Shown: positions 1-34,812, numbered from the stretch's first letter. The stretch: 64,000 nt of DNA from Lineus longissimus (GCF_910592395.1 NC_088311.1:24522646-24586645), one strand, 5' to 3'. Program-made: numbers and translations. The notes: generated by a model not told the origin, from the letters alone.

Positions 1-2976
1 ACCACATCTCAACCATCCATTTCCAGGCATTAGAAACGTCGTTAGAAGAGCCCTAAAATTGGCATGTCAACACAGATAAATCTGATAAAGAATTGAACAA
101 AAGCATGCAAACTTAAAGGAAATTTAAACTCCCACAGTTTAACCAACTCACGAGAGACAGGAACTATATCCAATCTCTATCGTTTTGAATTGCTTCTGAT
201 TATGCATTTGGACAACAAAATTGTTTTTTAAGATGTGCAGGTCCATTAATCAACATGTACTTTTTCTCAAAACACGTCATTTGGAAAACATTTTTCAAGA
301 ATTTTCCAAAGCAACTCTCTGTTTTGGGCTATCCTTCTAAAATATGAATGGTATGTATTGGGATGCCTCAGAGTCGAGTTTTCGAGTACATGTAGTAATA
401 CCTCACAACACAGCTATCTAAATGAATGTACAAATACACAAATGAGCCTCACATAAAGAGACTCAGTTATCAAATGAACCATATTACAAATTGTGGAAGC
501 TCTGACCATAAAAACAAGGCACTTATAATTACATACGTTGGAAAATAACAAAGCAATATTAAAGGCCTACGCCGTTCGTAAAAATGTTTGAATTTGTAAT
601 TGAATTTAAAAATGTGCAACATGGAATATACATACTCAATATAAATTTCAACATTTCCGTTGTGTAGACTGATATTCAAAAACAATGAATACCAAGTTTA
701 AACAAATTTGTATTCACAATAACTGCACTACAGCATTGTGTATTAGTGCATTTCTGTTTGACTGGATCACAAGTAATTACGAACGGCGTACCCCTTTAAA
801 GAGACAGTGTACATGTATCCCGGCCCACAACCTTTTCTATACAGCGTAAGTTGTTGCTAAGGTAATAAACACGATTTGCTATGTTCATTTCCTTTCATAG
901 CCCGCCATAATAGGCCAACTTTTGCATAAGGGCCTAATTCACAAAGGGTTATTATACACCTCATGTGAATCCGGCCCTGAATGCTTTAGAAAAGGATAAA
1001 GGTGTAGCTTATGAGTAAAGATTTAAATCTTAAGTTGCATCTGTGATTGCCTATATACACACCAGAGGGAGAACCTCTGAACACTGAGAGCACGATCAGC
1101 CAATGGCTCATTTTAAGAGACTAAATTCACTCCAAATAAGAGTGTGTTTTACAGTTTTAATTCATGGTGGGGTGATAAGTCTTGATTACATTGTCGAACA
1201 CATGACATCCATCAAAGCCAACATAATTAGAACACTTGAAGAAACCAAGGACACTGAGTCGATCGTCATGGAAGATTAGCCGAGACATGACAAGCTGGGC
1301 TGCATATCGACCCTGGAGCACCTATTTCTGTCTCGCCATGTTCGGTAACGTTGCTGCTTTACTTGCCGCTGACGATTTTGACGGGAGACTAAATGATTGG
1401 TACGTCCGCGCACCTCTTGGTGGCCCCCTGAAATATACGGAAGATGACAGGTTAGACAAAGTTTCTGGTGATATCTTAAGTTGAGATGACACTTGCTGAC
1501 TTCACACCAGCAATTTAGTTGGAAATATTACCTATCTACAAACAGTGTAGCAGAAGAGTGACTGCATTGTTTATCATATCTCAATATAAAAACAGTCAGA
1601 TCGTCTTTCTAAAAGATGAAACTGACACTTCAAAACAGAATGCGGCATGACCTAAACATTGTATTTCCTACAAGTTGGAACCGCCGGCGTACTGTTTACT
1701 GTACATCGGATGCATTGGACTTCCCAGTTTTCACAGGACGTATGATTGTTGAGATTCAAAGAGGGAATTGGTCCAATAATGAATCAAAAACAAGGTTAAC
1801 ATGATATGTGAGCTAAAGTAGTGGCCACAAAAAGGATGCCTCCAGTTACGATCTACATGTTGATCTAAGATCTGTCTATAAGCAAGACAAAACCCAACTA
1901 CACATCAAATAATACTCCTGCAATCGAAGAAAGAAAATCAAGCTAAGTATCCGTGTTTTCTATGGCATGCTCAGTGAAACACTCACACAATAAAGTGATC
2001 AGATCTTATCAAAAGACACCTGCCAGTGAATAGAAACAAATCCTTTGAACCCTGACAAAATAAGTGACACAGCAAAAAAGAATAACTTGTGTTGAAAAAA
2101 TTCTGTAAATAGTTCAAGGGGTGAAGGTGATTGAACCGTTTTGAGCAGAATAATGATCAAAGCGAATATTCCGTGGTCATAGAGTGCTTTCACAGTTAGC
2201 CAGAACAATGATTTGTCATGCCTGAATTGATTAATTTAAATGTTGTCATGGTCATTTGGGCTAACTTTCTTTTGTCTGTCCCCCCAGCATGGCTGGTGAT
2301 GACGTCACATGAAACCACTCTATTTTTTCTCAACTTGTATAAGTCAGTTGCTGACGGGGACCAATGACCAATGCAGAATTAAGTTTTCCACATCAGTCGT
2401 CGACCTATACTATGAATACAGCCTTCAGCCTTCATCCCTCAGCTATTGTTTCACTTTCAATCAAATGCTGAGCCTGCTACCTGACTAAGCCCAATAAACA
2501 TCAGTCTGATAAACTGAAGATCGCCTGAAAATGTCCAAATTGATGCTGAAATGTTACGTCTTTTCACTACAATCTATACTTTTAAGCATGATATCAACAC
2601 TACATGCGGAAAGCATGTCTAATATTGTTAGTTTGTAGTCCCTTGGCTGTTCTATATAGCGCTATCACTGTGTCTAGAAAAAGGATCTATCCACACCTGA
2701 AATGAGCACTGCAATTAGAATCAAATTTCAGCACACACCAAACTGTATCAGGGCCCCAAGCCTTAACTGACAGTTCACACAACCATAGGATAACCCCTCC
2801 AAACCAAGCTATGGCAGGGCATCTCAAAAGTGCATCCTAAATTGATCTGGATTCTTGTGGTTTATTCTTGAGTTTGAAGATACACCTTTGAGACACGCTA
2901 GGAACAGACTGGCAACACACATCACTTCAAGTTCACTTTACTCCCGACACAACTAAAGCCAACATTACTAGAAATT

Positions 2977-3279
2977 GAGCATTCAAGACCACTTTCTTGA
3001 GTAATGAGCATTCAAGACCACTTTCTTGAGGAATGAGCATTCAAGACCACGTTCTTGAGTAATGAGCATTCAAGACCACTTTCTTGAGTAATGAGCATTC
3101 AAGACCACTTTCTTGAGTAATGAGCATTCAAGACCACTTTCTTGAGGAATGAGCATTCAAGACCACTTTCTTGAGTAATGAGCATTCAAGACCACTTTCT
3201 TGAGTAATGAGCATTCAAGACCACTTTCTTGAGTAATGAGCATTCAAGACCACTTTCTTGAGTAATGAGCATTCAAGAC
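2977..3279. repeat. 29-bp minisatellite, about 10.4 copies
   Basis: Direct tandem repeat with a 29-bp period; the unit begins GAGCATTCAAGACCACTTTC. Copies are almost identical, differing mainly at one position (TTGAGTAAT versus TTGAGGAAT) and at one C/G (CCACG versus CCACT). The array ends with a partial unit at 3279. Such homogeneity points to recent expansion. No coding or regulatory role is visible. Confidence 0.97.
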
Positions 3280-4727
3280 TAAGCGTATGAGGTTTCACAG
3301 CGACAAGAGAACTTCTTATCCTATATCATGCAGTGAATATCAAACTCCAGGAAAGTGTTTCACAATTTCCACCCAATAGTTACCTATGACTGTATGTTCG
3401 CCGAAGTCTGATCAAAATGAGAATATGAGGTGAATGTGACATTATCCGTTTTATGGCAGGGTGAAATTTCACAATCGATGAGAGATGTAATCCCCTTTCA
3501 TCTATTGTTTTTATTTTTCATAGTTTACTTTTTCATATCAACATCTTTAGAGGATTTTGCAGTCCCTACTTCTTCCACAAAGCTTCAGTGTGTAATTGAG
3601 AGGATTTTGCTCTGAAAACATGTCAACATGCATCTTGTCAATATGTACACCCAACCTAGACCAGACAAGCTGCACGCTACTTGCACAGAATGTACAGCAG
3701 GATTGCATGTTCCTTTGCATCACACTCAGCTCACAGCATTTTTATGCTTTACTGTACACCCACATCCACTGCTTTAAACGTTGCACTATTTAACGTTGTC
3801 TCAGTAGAGAGCACTGTGATTGCTCAATCACCTGATAAGTGTACAGTGACGATTGTTCCAGGATGAACTCAAGAGTATTCCTTGAGGAATGTGAATCGGC
3901 GCCACAGTTGAATTTAGGAATCACAAGCAGCAGTTGCTGTGGGCGATGAGACTTGAACAGTCATAAACAAATGCTGTGAGACAAGTGTGTTCTGATCCTA
4001 GGTGTTGTGAAAAGCAACTTAAGACATTCAAACTTGAGAAGTCGAGGATGAGAAAAAAATGACAGTGGTTAACCCAAGCTTCTCGCTTAATTGAAAACAA
4101 CTGCTAAAACCCGAGGAGAAAAAATGAAATAAATGTAAGAATTTTTTACATTGATAAGCCAAAATAATCAACAGCTGGCAATCTAGTTTCTAGAGGGATT
4201 GAGAAAAATAACCGAACCAACATTTATACAGGTACCATGAACCACAAGCATTCCTTGATCCACTGATGCGACCTGAGTTGCTTGCTATTGTGTGCCCTAC
4301 ACCAATCTGAACAACAGAGGCAGATCACCTTGAAGATAACATCCTAGAATAATACAACAACCAAAATACTGTCGACTGAAGGTCAGAAGAAACAGCAGAC
4401 GCGCCAAACCTGTTCCTTGATTAGTTCAACCAAACCATTGTCATTGGGTCAAAATTCAACAAAAAAATCTTGCCCTCAAGGTTTGGCTGGAGGTGTCCAG
4501 TTTTAGTGTAAAGTACTGCAGTGCCTACCAACAACACGAAAACTGCTTCTATCATTCTGTGCGAGTGCCACCACAATCATGGCAGTCTGGTATGAAAGGG
4601 TTTAAAGGAACATGTTATTGTTATCTTCAAAGAAATCATTCCTCCTCTCGTGTTCAGACCGTTACCTGCACCAGCAGCTCCTCGAGAGTGCACCAGGGTC
4701 CAGCTCCTGAAACAAGCTAAGCCAACG

Positions 4728-4777
4728 CGAAGTCTTAGCTTGGCACTATTTGCTAAGTCTTAGCTTGGCAATATTTC
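4728..4777. repeat. 25-bp tandem doublet
   Basis: Two adjacent near-identical 25-bp copies, each containing AAGTCTTAGCTTGGCA. Minor local duplication with no other visible role. Confidence 0.6.
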
Positions 4778-6447
4778 CTATCAGGCGTCACACTAATTCT
4801 AGCACTGTTTCAGCAACTGGCCCAGAGCCGCAGAGGAGTTATAAATGACCTGAACTCACCTAGAGTAAGCCAAGGACAAGGTCTACTTGCCCTTCAGTCT
4901 GGCTGCTTTCAGTGTCTTAGCCTGGCCAGACACGCTAAACACATGACGAATAGCATGATTAGACTTGACACAAAAGATGAATGTCAATAAGGGGAATATA
5001 CTCTTTTTGCCACAAGTATTAAAATAGTAAAAGAAAACCTTGAATTATTCTATACCAGATACAAATATCACTAGATTACAGAAAACTCTGCCCCAATCGG
5101 TTGGTTTTGTACAAACTTGTGTCATCGGCAGCATGAATCGTGACCTCCAGCCATGGTCACCGCATATTAAAAGTCACTGTCTGGTTGATATTTACAACAA
5201 ATACATTGTGATCAGACACTGCTTTCTATATGCTGTGTGCATGCATTCATGTACTTCATGTACACAGGCGTTCCTTTAGGACTTGGGGGGGGCCTGTCGT
5301 TGAATTCTTGCACGTCAAACTCATCTTCCACTCATTCACAAATATAACACCACTAGCTGACAATCTTCAACTCATGTCAGTCTTCAACAAGTTTTTCTTT
5401 TATTGGCAGCACATACCTTAGGAGCCCCAACATGACTGACTCATATCATCTCCTTGAACGGTCAATTATTCAATGACAGAGAGAAACCTCTATGGATCCA
5501 TGAACAAGAAATGGGCTAAATCTACATGTGCTGACACACAAGATAGGGGCAGCAAGGGGTGCACAGTTACTCTTAGGTATTGCATCATGATATTCCAGAA
5601 CTTACTTGTCATATCTTCAACATTTATGAGTTAAACCATTCAGGCAGATTGAACAACAACTTGGCTACTGAAGTAAGTTGTTTTGACTATACTGAATAAA
5701 GCTGAGGAAGTTACTTTCAATAACGATTGTTTAACCTTGAATCAATGGTGGCAACATCACCGTCATAAAGTATACTTGCCACCATCAAAAGAATTATGAG
5801 AATTTCCCTTTTCGGTTAGATAGGTTCATTGACTTCCTTTACTTCTACATTTGGCATCTCAGTTCTTTTTCAAATTTTATTTGTTAATATCAGCAACCCT
5901 TTCAATAACACTTTTGACCACTTCGTACAAAAGACATTTAATTGGAAACATCCAGGCAAAGCCTTGGTCGGGTGTAGGTAGAGGTTAGGATAAGCAAGCG
6001 TTTGGACGAGACTCTTTCTAAAGCTTTTACTGGTGCATGTACAGAAGGCCATCTTCAAACCAGATGTGTTCCGAGGCCGAGGTGAGTGTTTTAGGATTCA
6101 TTGGATCAGACACGAATCCATTTGTTTATCAAATAGTTTTTTGGTGAAGAAATAACAAGGTTTCTGCCCGAAGCAACAACCAGTATCTAAACCTCGTCCA
6201 AAGGTACACCACAAGATATTTTTCTTAACTGACAAGCAAAGACGAAGAAATACTAAGATTTAGACCCTTAATGATAATGATTGGTGATAATGATTTCATG
6301 CCTTCGAGAAAGGAAAGTGACTCAACAGCCGACATGTAATATCAAAGTTGAGATTGACGTTGAACAAGGTCAGTTGTCAACAAGGAACACATCTAGAATA
6401 AACATGACTCATTAAAGAAAGTCATTTACTTACAACACCAATACAAC

Positions 6448-27995
<21,548 letters not shown>

Positions 27996-29734
27996 GTTGT
28001 TCTTCTGTTTCCTATCTTTCAGGTAGGTAGAAAAAGTGACATTCAACTTTCCGACTTGTGACTTCTCAACAAAAACTAAGTCACACAACAGTTCAGAAAG
28101 ATTTCAACCTAAAAAACTTCAGGAAATTCTTCTATATTGCATTAGACAATCAAATAGTAACTTTTCTACTACTGCAGAACAATATTGGGACTTGAAAGTT
28201 AATTTGTTTGGGTCCATATAGAGCCCCATGCACTTCCTACATGAAGCACAAGCAATGTACACAAAAATGTACGCGGTCTCTCAAGTTTCAGAACACCTTC
28301 CAAGAACCCCATCTAAAACCACAAACAAAGCGATATTCCTATGCTATTTCCTATTCAAGAGCTGTCACGTAATCCGATGCATCACAACGCGGCTTTGATT
28401 GCACTGCCAATGTTGAGAATGGTGAATATTATGCAAACTTTTCGATGGAAGTTCAGAAAACGGAATTTACTCAGTCGCCATTTTCCAACATGGCCGCAGT
28501 CAATCTTTTACCTTGTTCTGCAATGTCCGGACCCAACCCATTTCGTTTGTGATTCTATCCTTGGGTAAGACGCTTGACTCCGTTGGTGCTCGGGAAGCAT
28601 CCCCACCTGGTGAAAACCATTTCCAAATGCTTGTGCTTGACTAAGGATTGTTTTCTTGGGCAAATCATTTGTCGTGATGAGACCTGCCTTGCTAAAGTCA
28701 CACCCAAAGACTGTCACAACCAGCACCAGAGAAGGCAATGTTCAAATATGAATGATGTATAAAGACTTGTTACACCTTTTTACCGGGAAATTGAACTGAT
28801 GCATTAGGGTTCATGCAGTCATAATTTACAACTTCTGATTCTCTCACAGACTATAACCAAAGACCAAGAGTAGACCTTGTTGCCTTGAAGTTTGGATATT
28901 GTGGTGTCCGCACGACCAGCAGAACTTGGAGCTCTTTATGGGCTTTCCGGGGGTTTTAAAATGGCTTTATAATCCGGCTTTTTTAAAGAGAATACCCCTC
29001 CCCTCCGCACATATCTTTCATCACCACGTGGAAATATCTGGAGGAATCTCTCTTGGAAATATTTGGAGGAATCTCATCCTTGAGAGGATTGTCTTCAGAA
29101 AGACCGGTTGTGCCTTTCATGGTGCTGCCGCCTAGGGTCAATGACAGAAACTACATTGTGCCTTCACTTCCAATAATCTGATATCAGCACACTCGCTGCA
29201 AGCATGGGAGAACATTGCCTGTTGCAGATTCAAAATACTGGTATCTGTAAATATTGGACTTGCATGTGTCTTTTGGGAACAAAAATAAGACAAAAGACTA
29301 TATTCAAAGGAAATATGAATTTTTTATAAATTACTAGCACAATTTTTGATGGCTAATCAATACAGGATTGTTTATAAAATACAACTCATAATTCAGACAC
29401 ACAAACCTGGTTTTACAACTGTTATAATGCCATAACTGCTTTCTATCTCGAAGATAAAAATTATGCTTTTTGGTTTCTCAGCTGCTAATGATCGTACATT
29501 ACATTAACACAATACTTTAAACAGATTTACATCACAACTTATAAAAAACCTGGTGTCAAGGAATGTTTTGTGTGAAGAGAACTTTTCAGAGTAATCCAAA
29601 GAGTCTATCATTATATGATATTTTGAGACATGAGGAAACAGTGCAGTTTTCTAACAAAATTATTTCAAAAGTCCCAGTTGTTGCAGCATTTGAGCAATAA
29701 TTATTATTAATAAGTCTCTGGCTATTTTTGTAAG
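27996..29734. other. ROCK 5' flank / GILT 3' flank
   Basis: 1.7 kb between the ROCK start codon and the GILT stop codon, both genes on the minus strand. No gene is seen. ROCK 5' UTR and promoter are expected here, probably near 28300-28500, where a YY1-like site occurs. Confidence 0.6.
28474..28484 (-). promoter_or_regulatory. YY1-like site in presumed ROCK promoter
   Basis: The minus strand reads AAAATGGCGAC, matching the YY1 core AANATGGCG. It lies about 480 bp upstream of the ROCK start codon, beside GGCCATGTTGG. YY1-type sites often sit just downstream of transcription starts in animal housekeeping promoters. Motif match only; the start site is not known. Confidence 0.3.
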
Positions 29735-32700
29735 TTAAAGAACATCATGTGTCCGCTTTCCAAAAGATGGAAGACTTGCGAAGAACCATGACTCTTTTGT
29801 ACATCTTTTCTTTGGCTCTTCCGTCTTACAAATTGCTGGCTTTGTACCCTGAAGGAATCAATGAGAAAAAGTTGAATACATCTATGTGTTTACAAGTACG
29901 TGATACAACATGTGCAACAATGTCAAGATTATTAACCGGTACATGAAAGGTTTTTGCAGTCAGAATGAAAACCTGAATAAAGGTTTCTCCTCAAGACAGA
30001 CAAGAACCCTTCACACCATTCCTCCAGGAATTTCAAATCTCTAGGAGTTTTTGTCTTTGTTGAGATCAAATTGGTGGGGGACAGAAAAGTTAGTATTTAT
30101 TTGTCAAAAATATGGCACAAGAAGTGGTGTTCTGATTGATATTATTTCACTGACCTTATAAGTATCACAGATAAGCTTGAGGAGGTTTTTCTCAGCCTCA
30201 TTTTGTATTTTTTCTGTATGTACCTGAAAGAGAAATATTCAAGTTAAAATTGAAGGATAAAAACAAACAACATTGAAGATACTGTTAGGTGGATCTAAAG
30301 ATCTTATTTGTGAACTGAGTGATTTCTCCTGGCACCTGTTGATAAATCTACTGTATCCTTGCAAGTATTCAAGTTCATAAAATGGATGAAGATGACTTTT
30401 GAAAGCTATAGCTATGTTCCTCGCAACATGCGGTTTTTCTAAACATTGTCGGTTGATCAACAGAAAGCTGAATTTTAAACCAGCTTGTTACACTGTCTCC
30501 ATTTTTCCATGATCAACAGACAAGGACCCCATCTATTTCAAAACCTAGTTGTGATAATGTCTCTCTACAGTGTCCCTCTGTGATAATGTCTCTCTACAGT
30601 GTCCCTCTGTGATAATGTCTCTCTACAGTGTCCCTCTGTGATAATGTCTCTCTACAGTGTCCCTCTGTGATAATGTCTCTCTACAGTGTCCCTCTGTGAT
30701 AACGTCTCTCTACAGTGTCCCTCTGTGATAATGTCTCTCTACAGTGTCCCTCGATCAATGGACAAGAAATCATTCTGTCCTTCACATGAACAAAGCTGAA
30801 CTGAAAGAGAGAGTACTCACCCCGTTCAATGTAACCCACGGAACATACTGATGGGCAGGTTGAAGAGCATCAGTTTTCATAGCCATCTGGTGCTCAAGTT
30901 GATTGCCCTGAGGACCGTCAGCACACTTCATAATAGCATTCAACTGGGTGATCTTAGTTTTGGTAGCGCACTGAAATAGTTGGGAAATGGTGAGAAGTGT
31001 CAATCAGAATTGGCATATTTCATGTAAGAGCAGACTCAAATGCTAGAAGTACTTTTGAACCGCACATGAAGGAACTGGGTTGGGTACATTGCCCATGGCA
31101 GTTTGAAAATTATCTCAGAAAAGTAATTGTGACAGACTTGTTTTCAGAACAATTGTAGCTAAATACTGCCTGAATCTGAGTCAAAGACTCTCCTTTTCTG
31201 TTCAGCATCAACCCTGATGATCACCAAATCTCACCTGTTTGGCAGCTTCTTTTGGATCAGTACTTGAAGCTTCCATACAGGTAATGAATGGGAAGTAGAC
31301 CTTGATATCTTTGAGTAGATGTATGGCACATGTCTGAAAATGGGGAGATGAGAAGGTCATCATTCAGTGGTTTGCAAAACTGCAACTGCTGCTATATGGC
31401 GCGGACTGTCACTAGGGTATGGCATTGTTGTGACTGAGACACAACATCAATTTCGACCAAGTTTTGACCTCGTTATGGCTGCCAGTCACGTCATTTTTTA
31501 TATCGAGTGAAAATCATTGCCACCTGTCGGGATGCCAATACCACATTGAGGTGAGTCTAAATCATGTCCTAGAGAGACATGTGATAGGATGCCTGGATAC
31601 AAAGAAGGTCAAGTACTCCCTATTGTATTATTGTGTGATCTCACGTGGAATTGCATGACTAGTGACAGTCATCTGTGAAATTGCGATCAAGTCCACCCTC
31701 AGAAATATGTCAAGTCATGGTGCATGCAATGCATTGATCAGACAGCCTTTATCCGCCTGATCAGCCTAAGAAAACTAAACACATTTGACAGGAGACAAGT
31801 GGTGATAGTGGTTTCAAGCTATTCAAATAATTTCTTATTGACTCATTGACTATACGAGTGTGTATGTTCAATGAATAATTGTCATTAAAATTAATATCCA
31901 AAAAGCTGGGCAAAACTAGGACATTACTACAGGTCTCTATAATTATACTGGGCAATTTGTTTGGGCAATTTGTTTGGGCCATTTGTGATGCAATGTAGGA
32001 GGAAGCCGGGCCTGGCGGCAACCTTTGTTAGTCCTCTCCCTCACAGGATGACGCAGTCCATGAAGGAACGGCAAAATTGCACAACTATTGACCACTCACC
32101 TCAATCACATTCCCTACACACTCCTGTTCTCCATGCTGGCAAGTAAACACATATTTATCACCACGTTTCCTCTCCTGCAATAGACGATGAGCAAAGATCA
32201 TTATACATGTACTAGGATCAATTGATAGTCCATCTAATTTTGGAGTGGTCAATTTCAAGAAAGTTTAAATCTAATTGCCTTCAAGTTCAATTCAAGACAT
32301 AGGTCCCAAGTCTCACAGAAAACTGAACTGAACTGAACATCACAACACGGGATTCTATTCATACAATGGTTCGAAGGAATGGGTCTACCTGAGAACTTGG
32401 AAGTACTGGAGTTAGACAAGCAATGAAGGCCTAAGATTAAAAACAAAATCGTTTCTGTACAAATCAAAATGCCAAAACAAATTCATGAAATTAAGACCAC
32501 TACGAGCCTGAAAGCTGGTTGGTTAAGGAGGGAATCCCAGGGTCTGGGGAATATGGATTGCATCTTAAAACAGCCACCAGTTATAAAGCAAATCCTTCCC
32601 AGAACTAGCAGAACTAGTTTCCTCACCTCAGCGTTGCCATATGGTACAAGTGTAATATTCATGATATTGCCAATGGCATTGTAAGCTGGCCCAATGTTGT

Positions 32701-33365
32701 TTTTGAAAAACATCTTGCAGAATGGACACAGTGACTCGTAGTAGAAGCCAAAGTTGACAAGTGGGGCCGCATCTCTCAGAGTCAGATGATCTCTACATTG
32801 GTCTTCAACCTGTGTAAAAATCCTAGAATTAACAATTAATTTTTCAAAAATTAAAGAGTTCTCACCTCTGCATTACCATACGGAATGAGGGTCAGGTTCA
32901 TGATACTGCCAAGTGTGTGGAACGTCTCAGTGAGTTGGTGTTGGAAGAAGAGCTTACAGTCTGGGCACAGCGATTCATAATACAAGGCAAAGTTGACAGG
33001 GGCGGCATTGGTCAATCCTGATGAGGCCAAGTGTTCCCTACAATGCTCTTCAACCTGGAGATAAAATGCGGAAATAAACTTTGATTAGTCGTGGGTGGGC
33101 GTCGCCGCGTGGCATCCGCTTCTTTGCTTCCACGGATGGATCGCTTGTCAATTACACAACACTGAACAGAGTACTGGACTGCAATATTCCTGCTCCACTT
33201 GAAAATATACTTGGAGAAAAAAGTGAAATGTTTTGGAAATATGGAATGGAAACATGCCTTGCAAAGTTTAGAGATTTCTTTGCTGCTGCACCAAAGACTT
33301 GGAGGAAAATCACAGGCAGACGATGCCCCTACAAAAGCTACAAGCAATGCTGCGATGAACTTCAT
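29735..33365 (-). CDS. IFI30: Gamma-interferon-inducible lysosomal thiol reductase (GILT), complete gene
   Basis: Reduces disulfides of proteins in lysosomes (family knowledge). Exons: 33258-33365 (signal peptide [17 protein letters not shown], then [11 protein letters not shown]), then 32866-33054 (2a) and/or 32627-32809 (2b), then 32100-32174, 31235-31333, 30821-30970, 30155-30223 and 29735-29848. The GILT signature is present as [20 protein letters not shown] precedes the C-terminus. All introns are phase 0. Length is 267 aa with 2a, 265 with 2b, 328 with both. The last exon (GTKPAIC...) was placed by homology to the human GKKPDVC segment and an ATTCCTTCAG acceptor. NLT and NIT glycosylation sequons occur in 2a and 2b. 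The first intron appears to use a GC donor. Confidence 0.93.
30550..30752. repeat. 29-bp minisatellite, 7 copies
   Basis: Seven nearly perfect head-to-tail 29-bp units beginning TGTGATAATGTCTCTCTACA. One unit has AACG in place of AATG. It lies in the GILT intron between the exons at 30821-30970 and 30155-30223, about 70 bp from the former. Confidence 0.96.
32627..32809 (-). CDS. IFI30: GILT active-site exon 2b (CPFC)
   Basis: 183 nt, 61 codons, phase 0 at both ends, with a TTTTTACACAG acceptor and GTGAGG donor. Encodes [22 protein letters not shown] and [14 protein letters not shown]. It is clearly homologous to 2a, with a different middle residue in the CXXC site and a divergent helix after it. 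It is not degenerate: the frame is open, splice sites are good, and the Cys pair and glycosylation sequon are kept, implying selection. Confidence 0.92.
32866..33054 (-). CDS. IFI30: GILT active-site exon 2a (CPDC)
   Basis: 189 nt, 63 codons, phase 0 at both ends, with a TTATCTCCAG acceptor and GTGAGA donor. Encodes [22 protein letters not shown] and [14 protein letters not shown]. The CPDC pair is the thioredoxin-like redox site. It is a paralogue of exon 2b, 56 bp further downstream in the gene. Confidence 0.92.
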
Positions 33366-34812
33366 GTCTACTTTCGGTCAAATCAGCCACGAAAATGGTT
33401 CACAAGGCCTTCAAAGAACTGACAAGTCACCATATCGGTCACAAGACTGATCCAATTACGACAGACACCGGATGACAGCATGGACTGGTGGCACTGAACA
33501 GTGCGGATGACGGCGTCAAAGGGCAGCGTCAAATTGGCCCCGGGCAACCGACACGAGGTAGTCTTTCAGTTCCAGCTGAGGCCTAATCATACATCATATT
33601 TCTGGGTTCATATGAATCCAGAGAAGAAGTCTGCAGCATTTCATTGCATTTAATTCATAAGTACACCGATAGGTGGCGCCACCTTTGACACCACTTGGAA
33701 CCTGAAAATGGTAAATAATGGCCAAAACGGACCCCGTCCCCACTGTGAAGTACTGTGTGCTCTACAAGGAGACCCGAGTTAGGCCTGGAAGAATTTCCTA
33801 GCCCAGTGTACAGAGTCGTAGAACCCCTACTCGGGCAACCCAATGAAGAGAAGTTGTTGGGGAGAATGTGACCCAAATCCCTTCAAGCAGTGAGACACCA
33901 ACTTCGGGGGAACGAGTGTGAAGGTCCAAGATAGTTGTGGTCAGTCTATACTTCAAAAAAGTTTAAAATTTCCCATGGTTTACATTTTTGACATTTTGAT
34001 ATTTTCTTGTAATGATACCTCTTCTAAGGTATTATATTTAGAAGTATATCAGAAAAGATGTCATAGTAGATATATCCAAAATAATTCTTATGTATTTAGA
34101 TTTGAAAAGTTACATTGTCTTAATAAATTAAATGATTCTTTTGATGTGATATTCCTGATATTTGTGCTTTAAACCTGGCCTGGTTGTGACCGTCTCATCA
34201 GTCATCTCTCTCACCATGCTGTCAACACGGTGGAGCAGCCAGGATTGATTCGGCCTGGCTGTGACTGTCTCATCTCTCTCATCATGTTGACAACTTGGCA
34301 GAGCAGCAAAGACTGATTTGGCTTGGTTGTGACCGTCTCATCTCTCTCACCATGTTGTCAACACGGTGGAGCAACCAGGACTGATTCGACCTGACTGTGA
34401 CTGCCTCATCTCTCTCACCATGTTGACAACTTGGCAGAGCAGCCAGGACTGATGTGGCCTGGCTGTGACTGTCTCATCTCTCTCACCTTGTGAACACTTG
34501 ATAAACATTATATCAAAAGTTACCAATAATAAACTTTGGAGACGTCAGGACAGCCTACGTAACATTACAACCAACCTCTTCCAGCTGGTTATCTGGTCAG
34601 GTTCGGAAGACATTGGCACAACCTTCAAAGGGTCCTTTAGCGGCTAACGACAACATTACACTTGACTTGCGTTCTACATGGGTGATACAAGACAACTGAT
34701 TTGGTTGTACCATGGTAATCATCTCACAAGGACAGACAATGGAACAACCAACATCTGCCAGCTGGTTATCTGATCTCACGAGACTGGTAGTGTCTATCTG
34801 ACAACTCTTTAA
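33366..34812. other. Intergenic region between GILT and the transposon
   Basis: No gene recognised. GILT promoter sequence should lie at its left. An unusually AT-rich block at about 33940-34165 has a chance open frame. A 68-bp repeat array runs to about 34488, and a diverged duplication of a CCAGCTGGTTATCTG segment occurs at about 34580 and 34757. Confidence 0.5.
34173..34488. repeat. 68-bp tandem repeat, about 4.5 copies, alternating subtypes
   Basis: Units begin CCTGGCTGTGACTGTCTCAT. Copies alternate between a TGTCAACACGGTGGAGC form and a TGACAACTTGGCAGAGC form, so the true higher-order unit is a dimer of about 136 bp. It lies just left of the TTAA element. Confidence 0.85.

Larger units (their letters stand above)
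1..6447. other. Gene-free flank downstream of ROCK (3' UTR and/or intergenic)
   Basis: I see no exon-like open frame with family resemblance on either strand. Open frames here are under 85 codons, lack paired splice sites and look like chance. The ROCK stop lies just to the right and transcription runs leftward, so part of this stretch is probably ROCK 3' UTR, but I could not place a polyadenylation site with confidence. The one clear structure is the 29-bp minisatellite at 2977-3279. A 25-bp doublet lies near 4728-4777. Confidence 0.5.

Noticed and set aside
2977-3279. CRISPR array suggested by the regular 29-bp repeat
   Set aside because: The units are head to tail without unique spacers, and the window is eukaryotic.
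27996-28088. Upstream in-frame ATG extending ROCK by 31 codons
   Set aside because: The extension has no resemblance to ROCK N-termini, while the internal Met opens the conserved region directly.
30550-30752. CRISPR-like repeat of 29 bp
   Set aside because: No spacers between units; it is a simple minisatellite inside a GILT intron.
33081-33450. Plus-strand open frames of 83-113 codons
   Set aside because: They run antisense to the GILT signal-peptide exon, whose signal peptide and C..PPSLWCSS motif are convincing.
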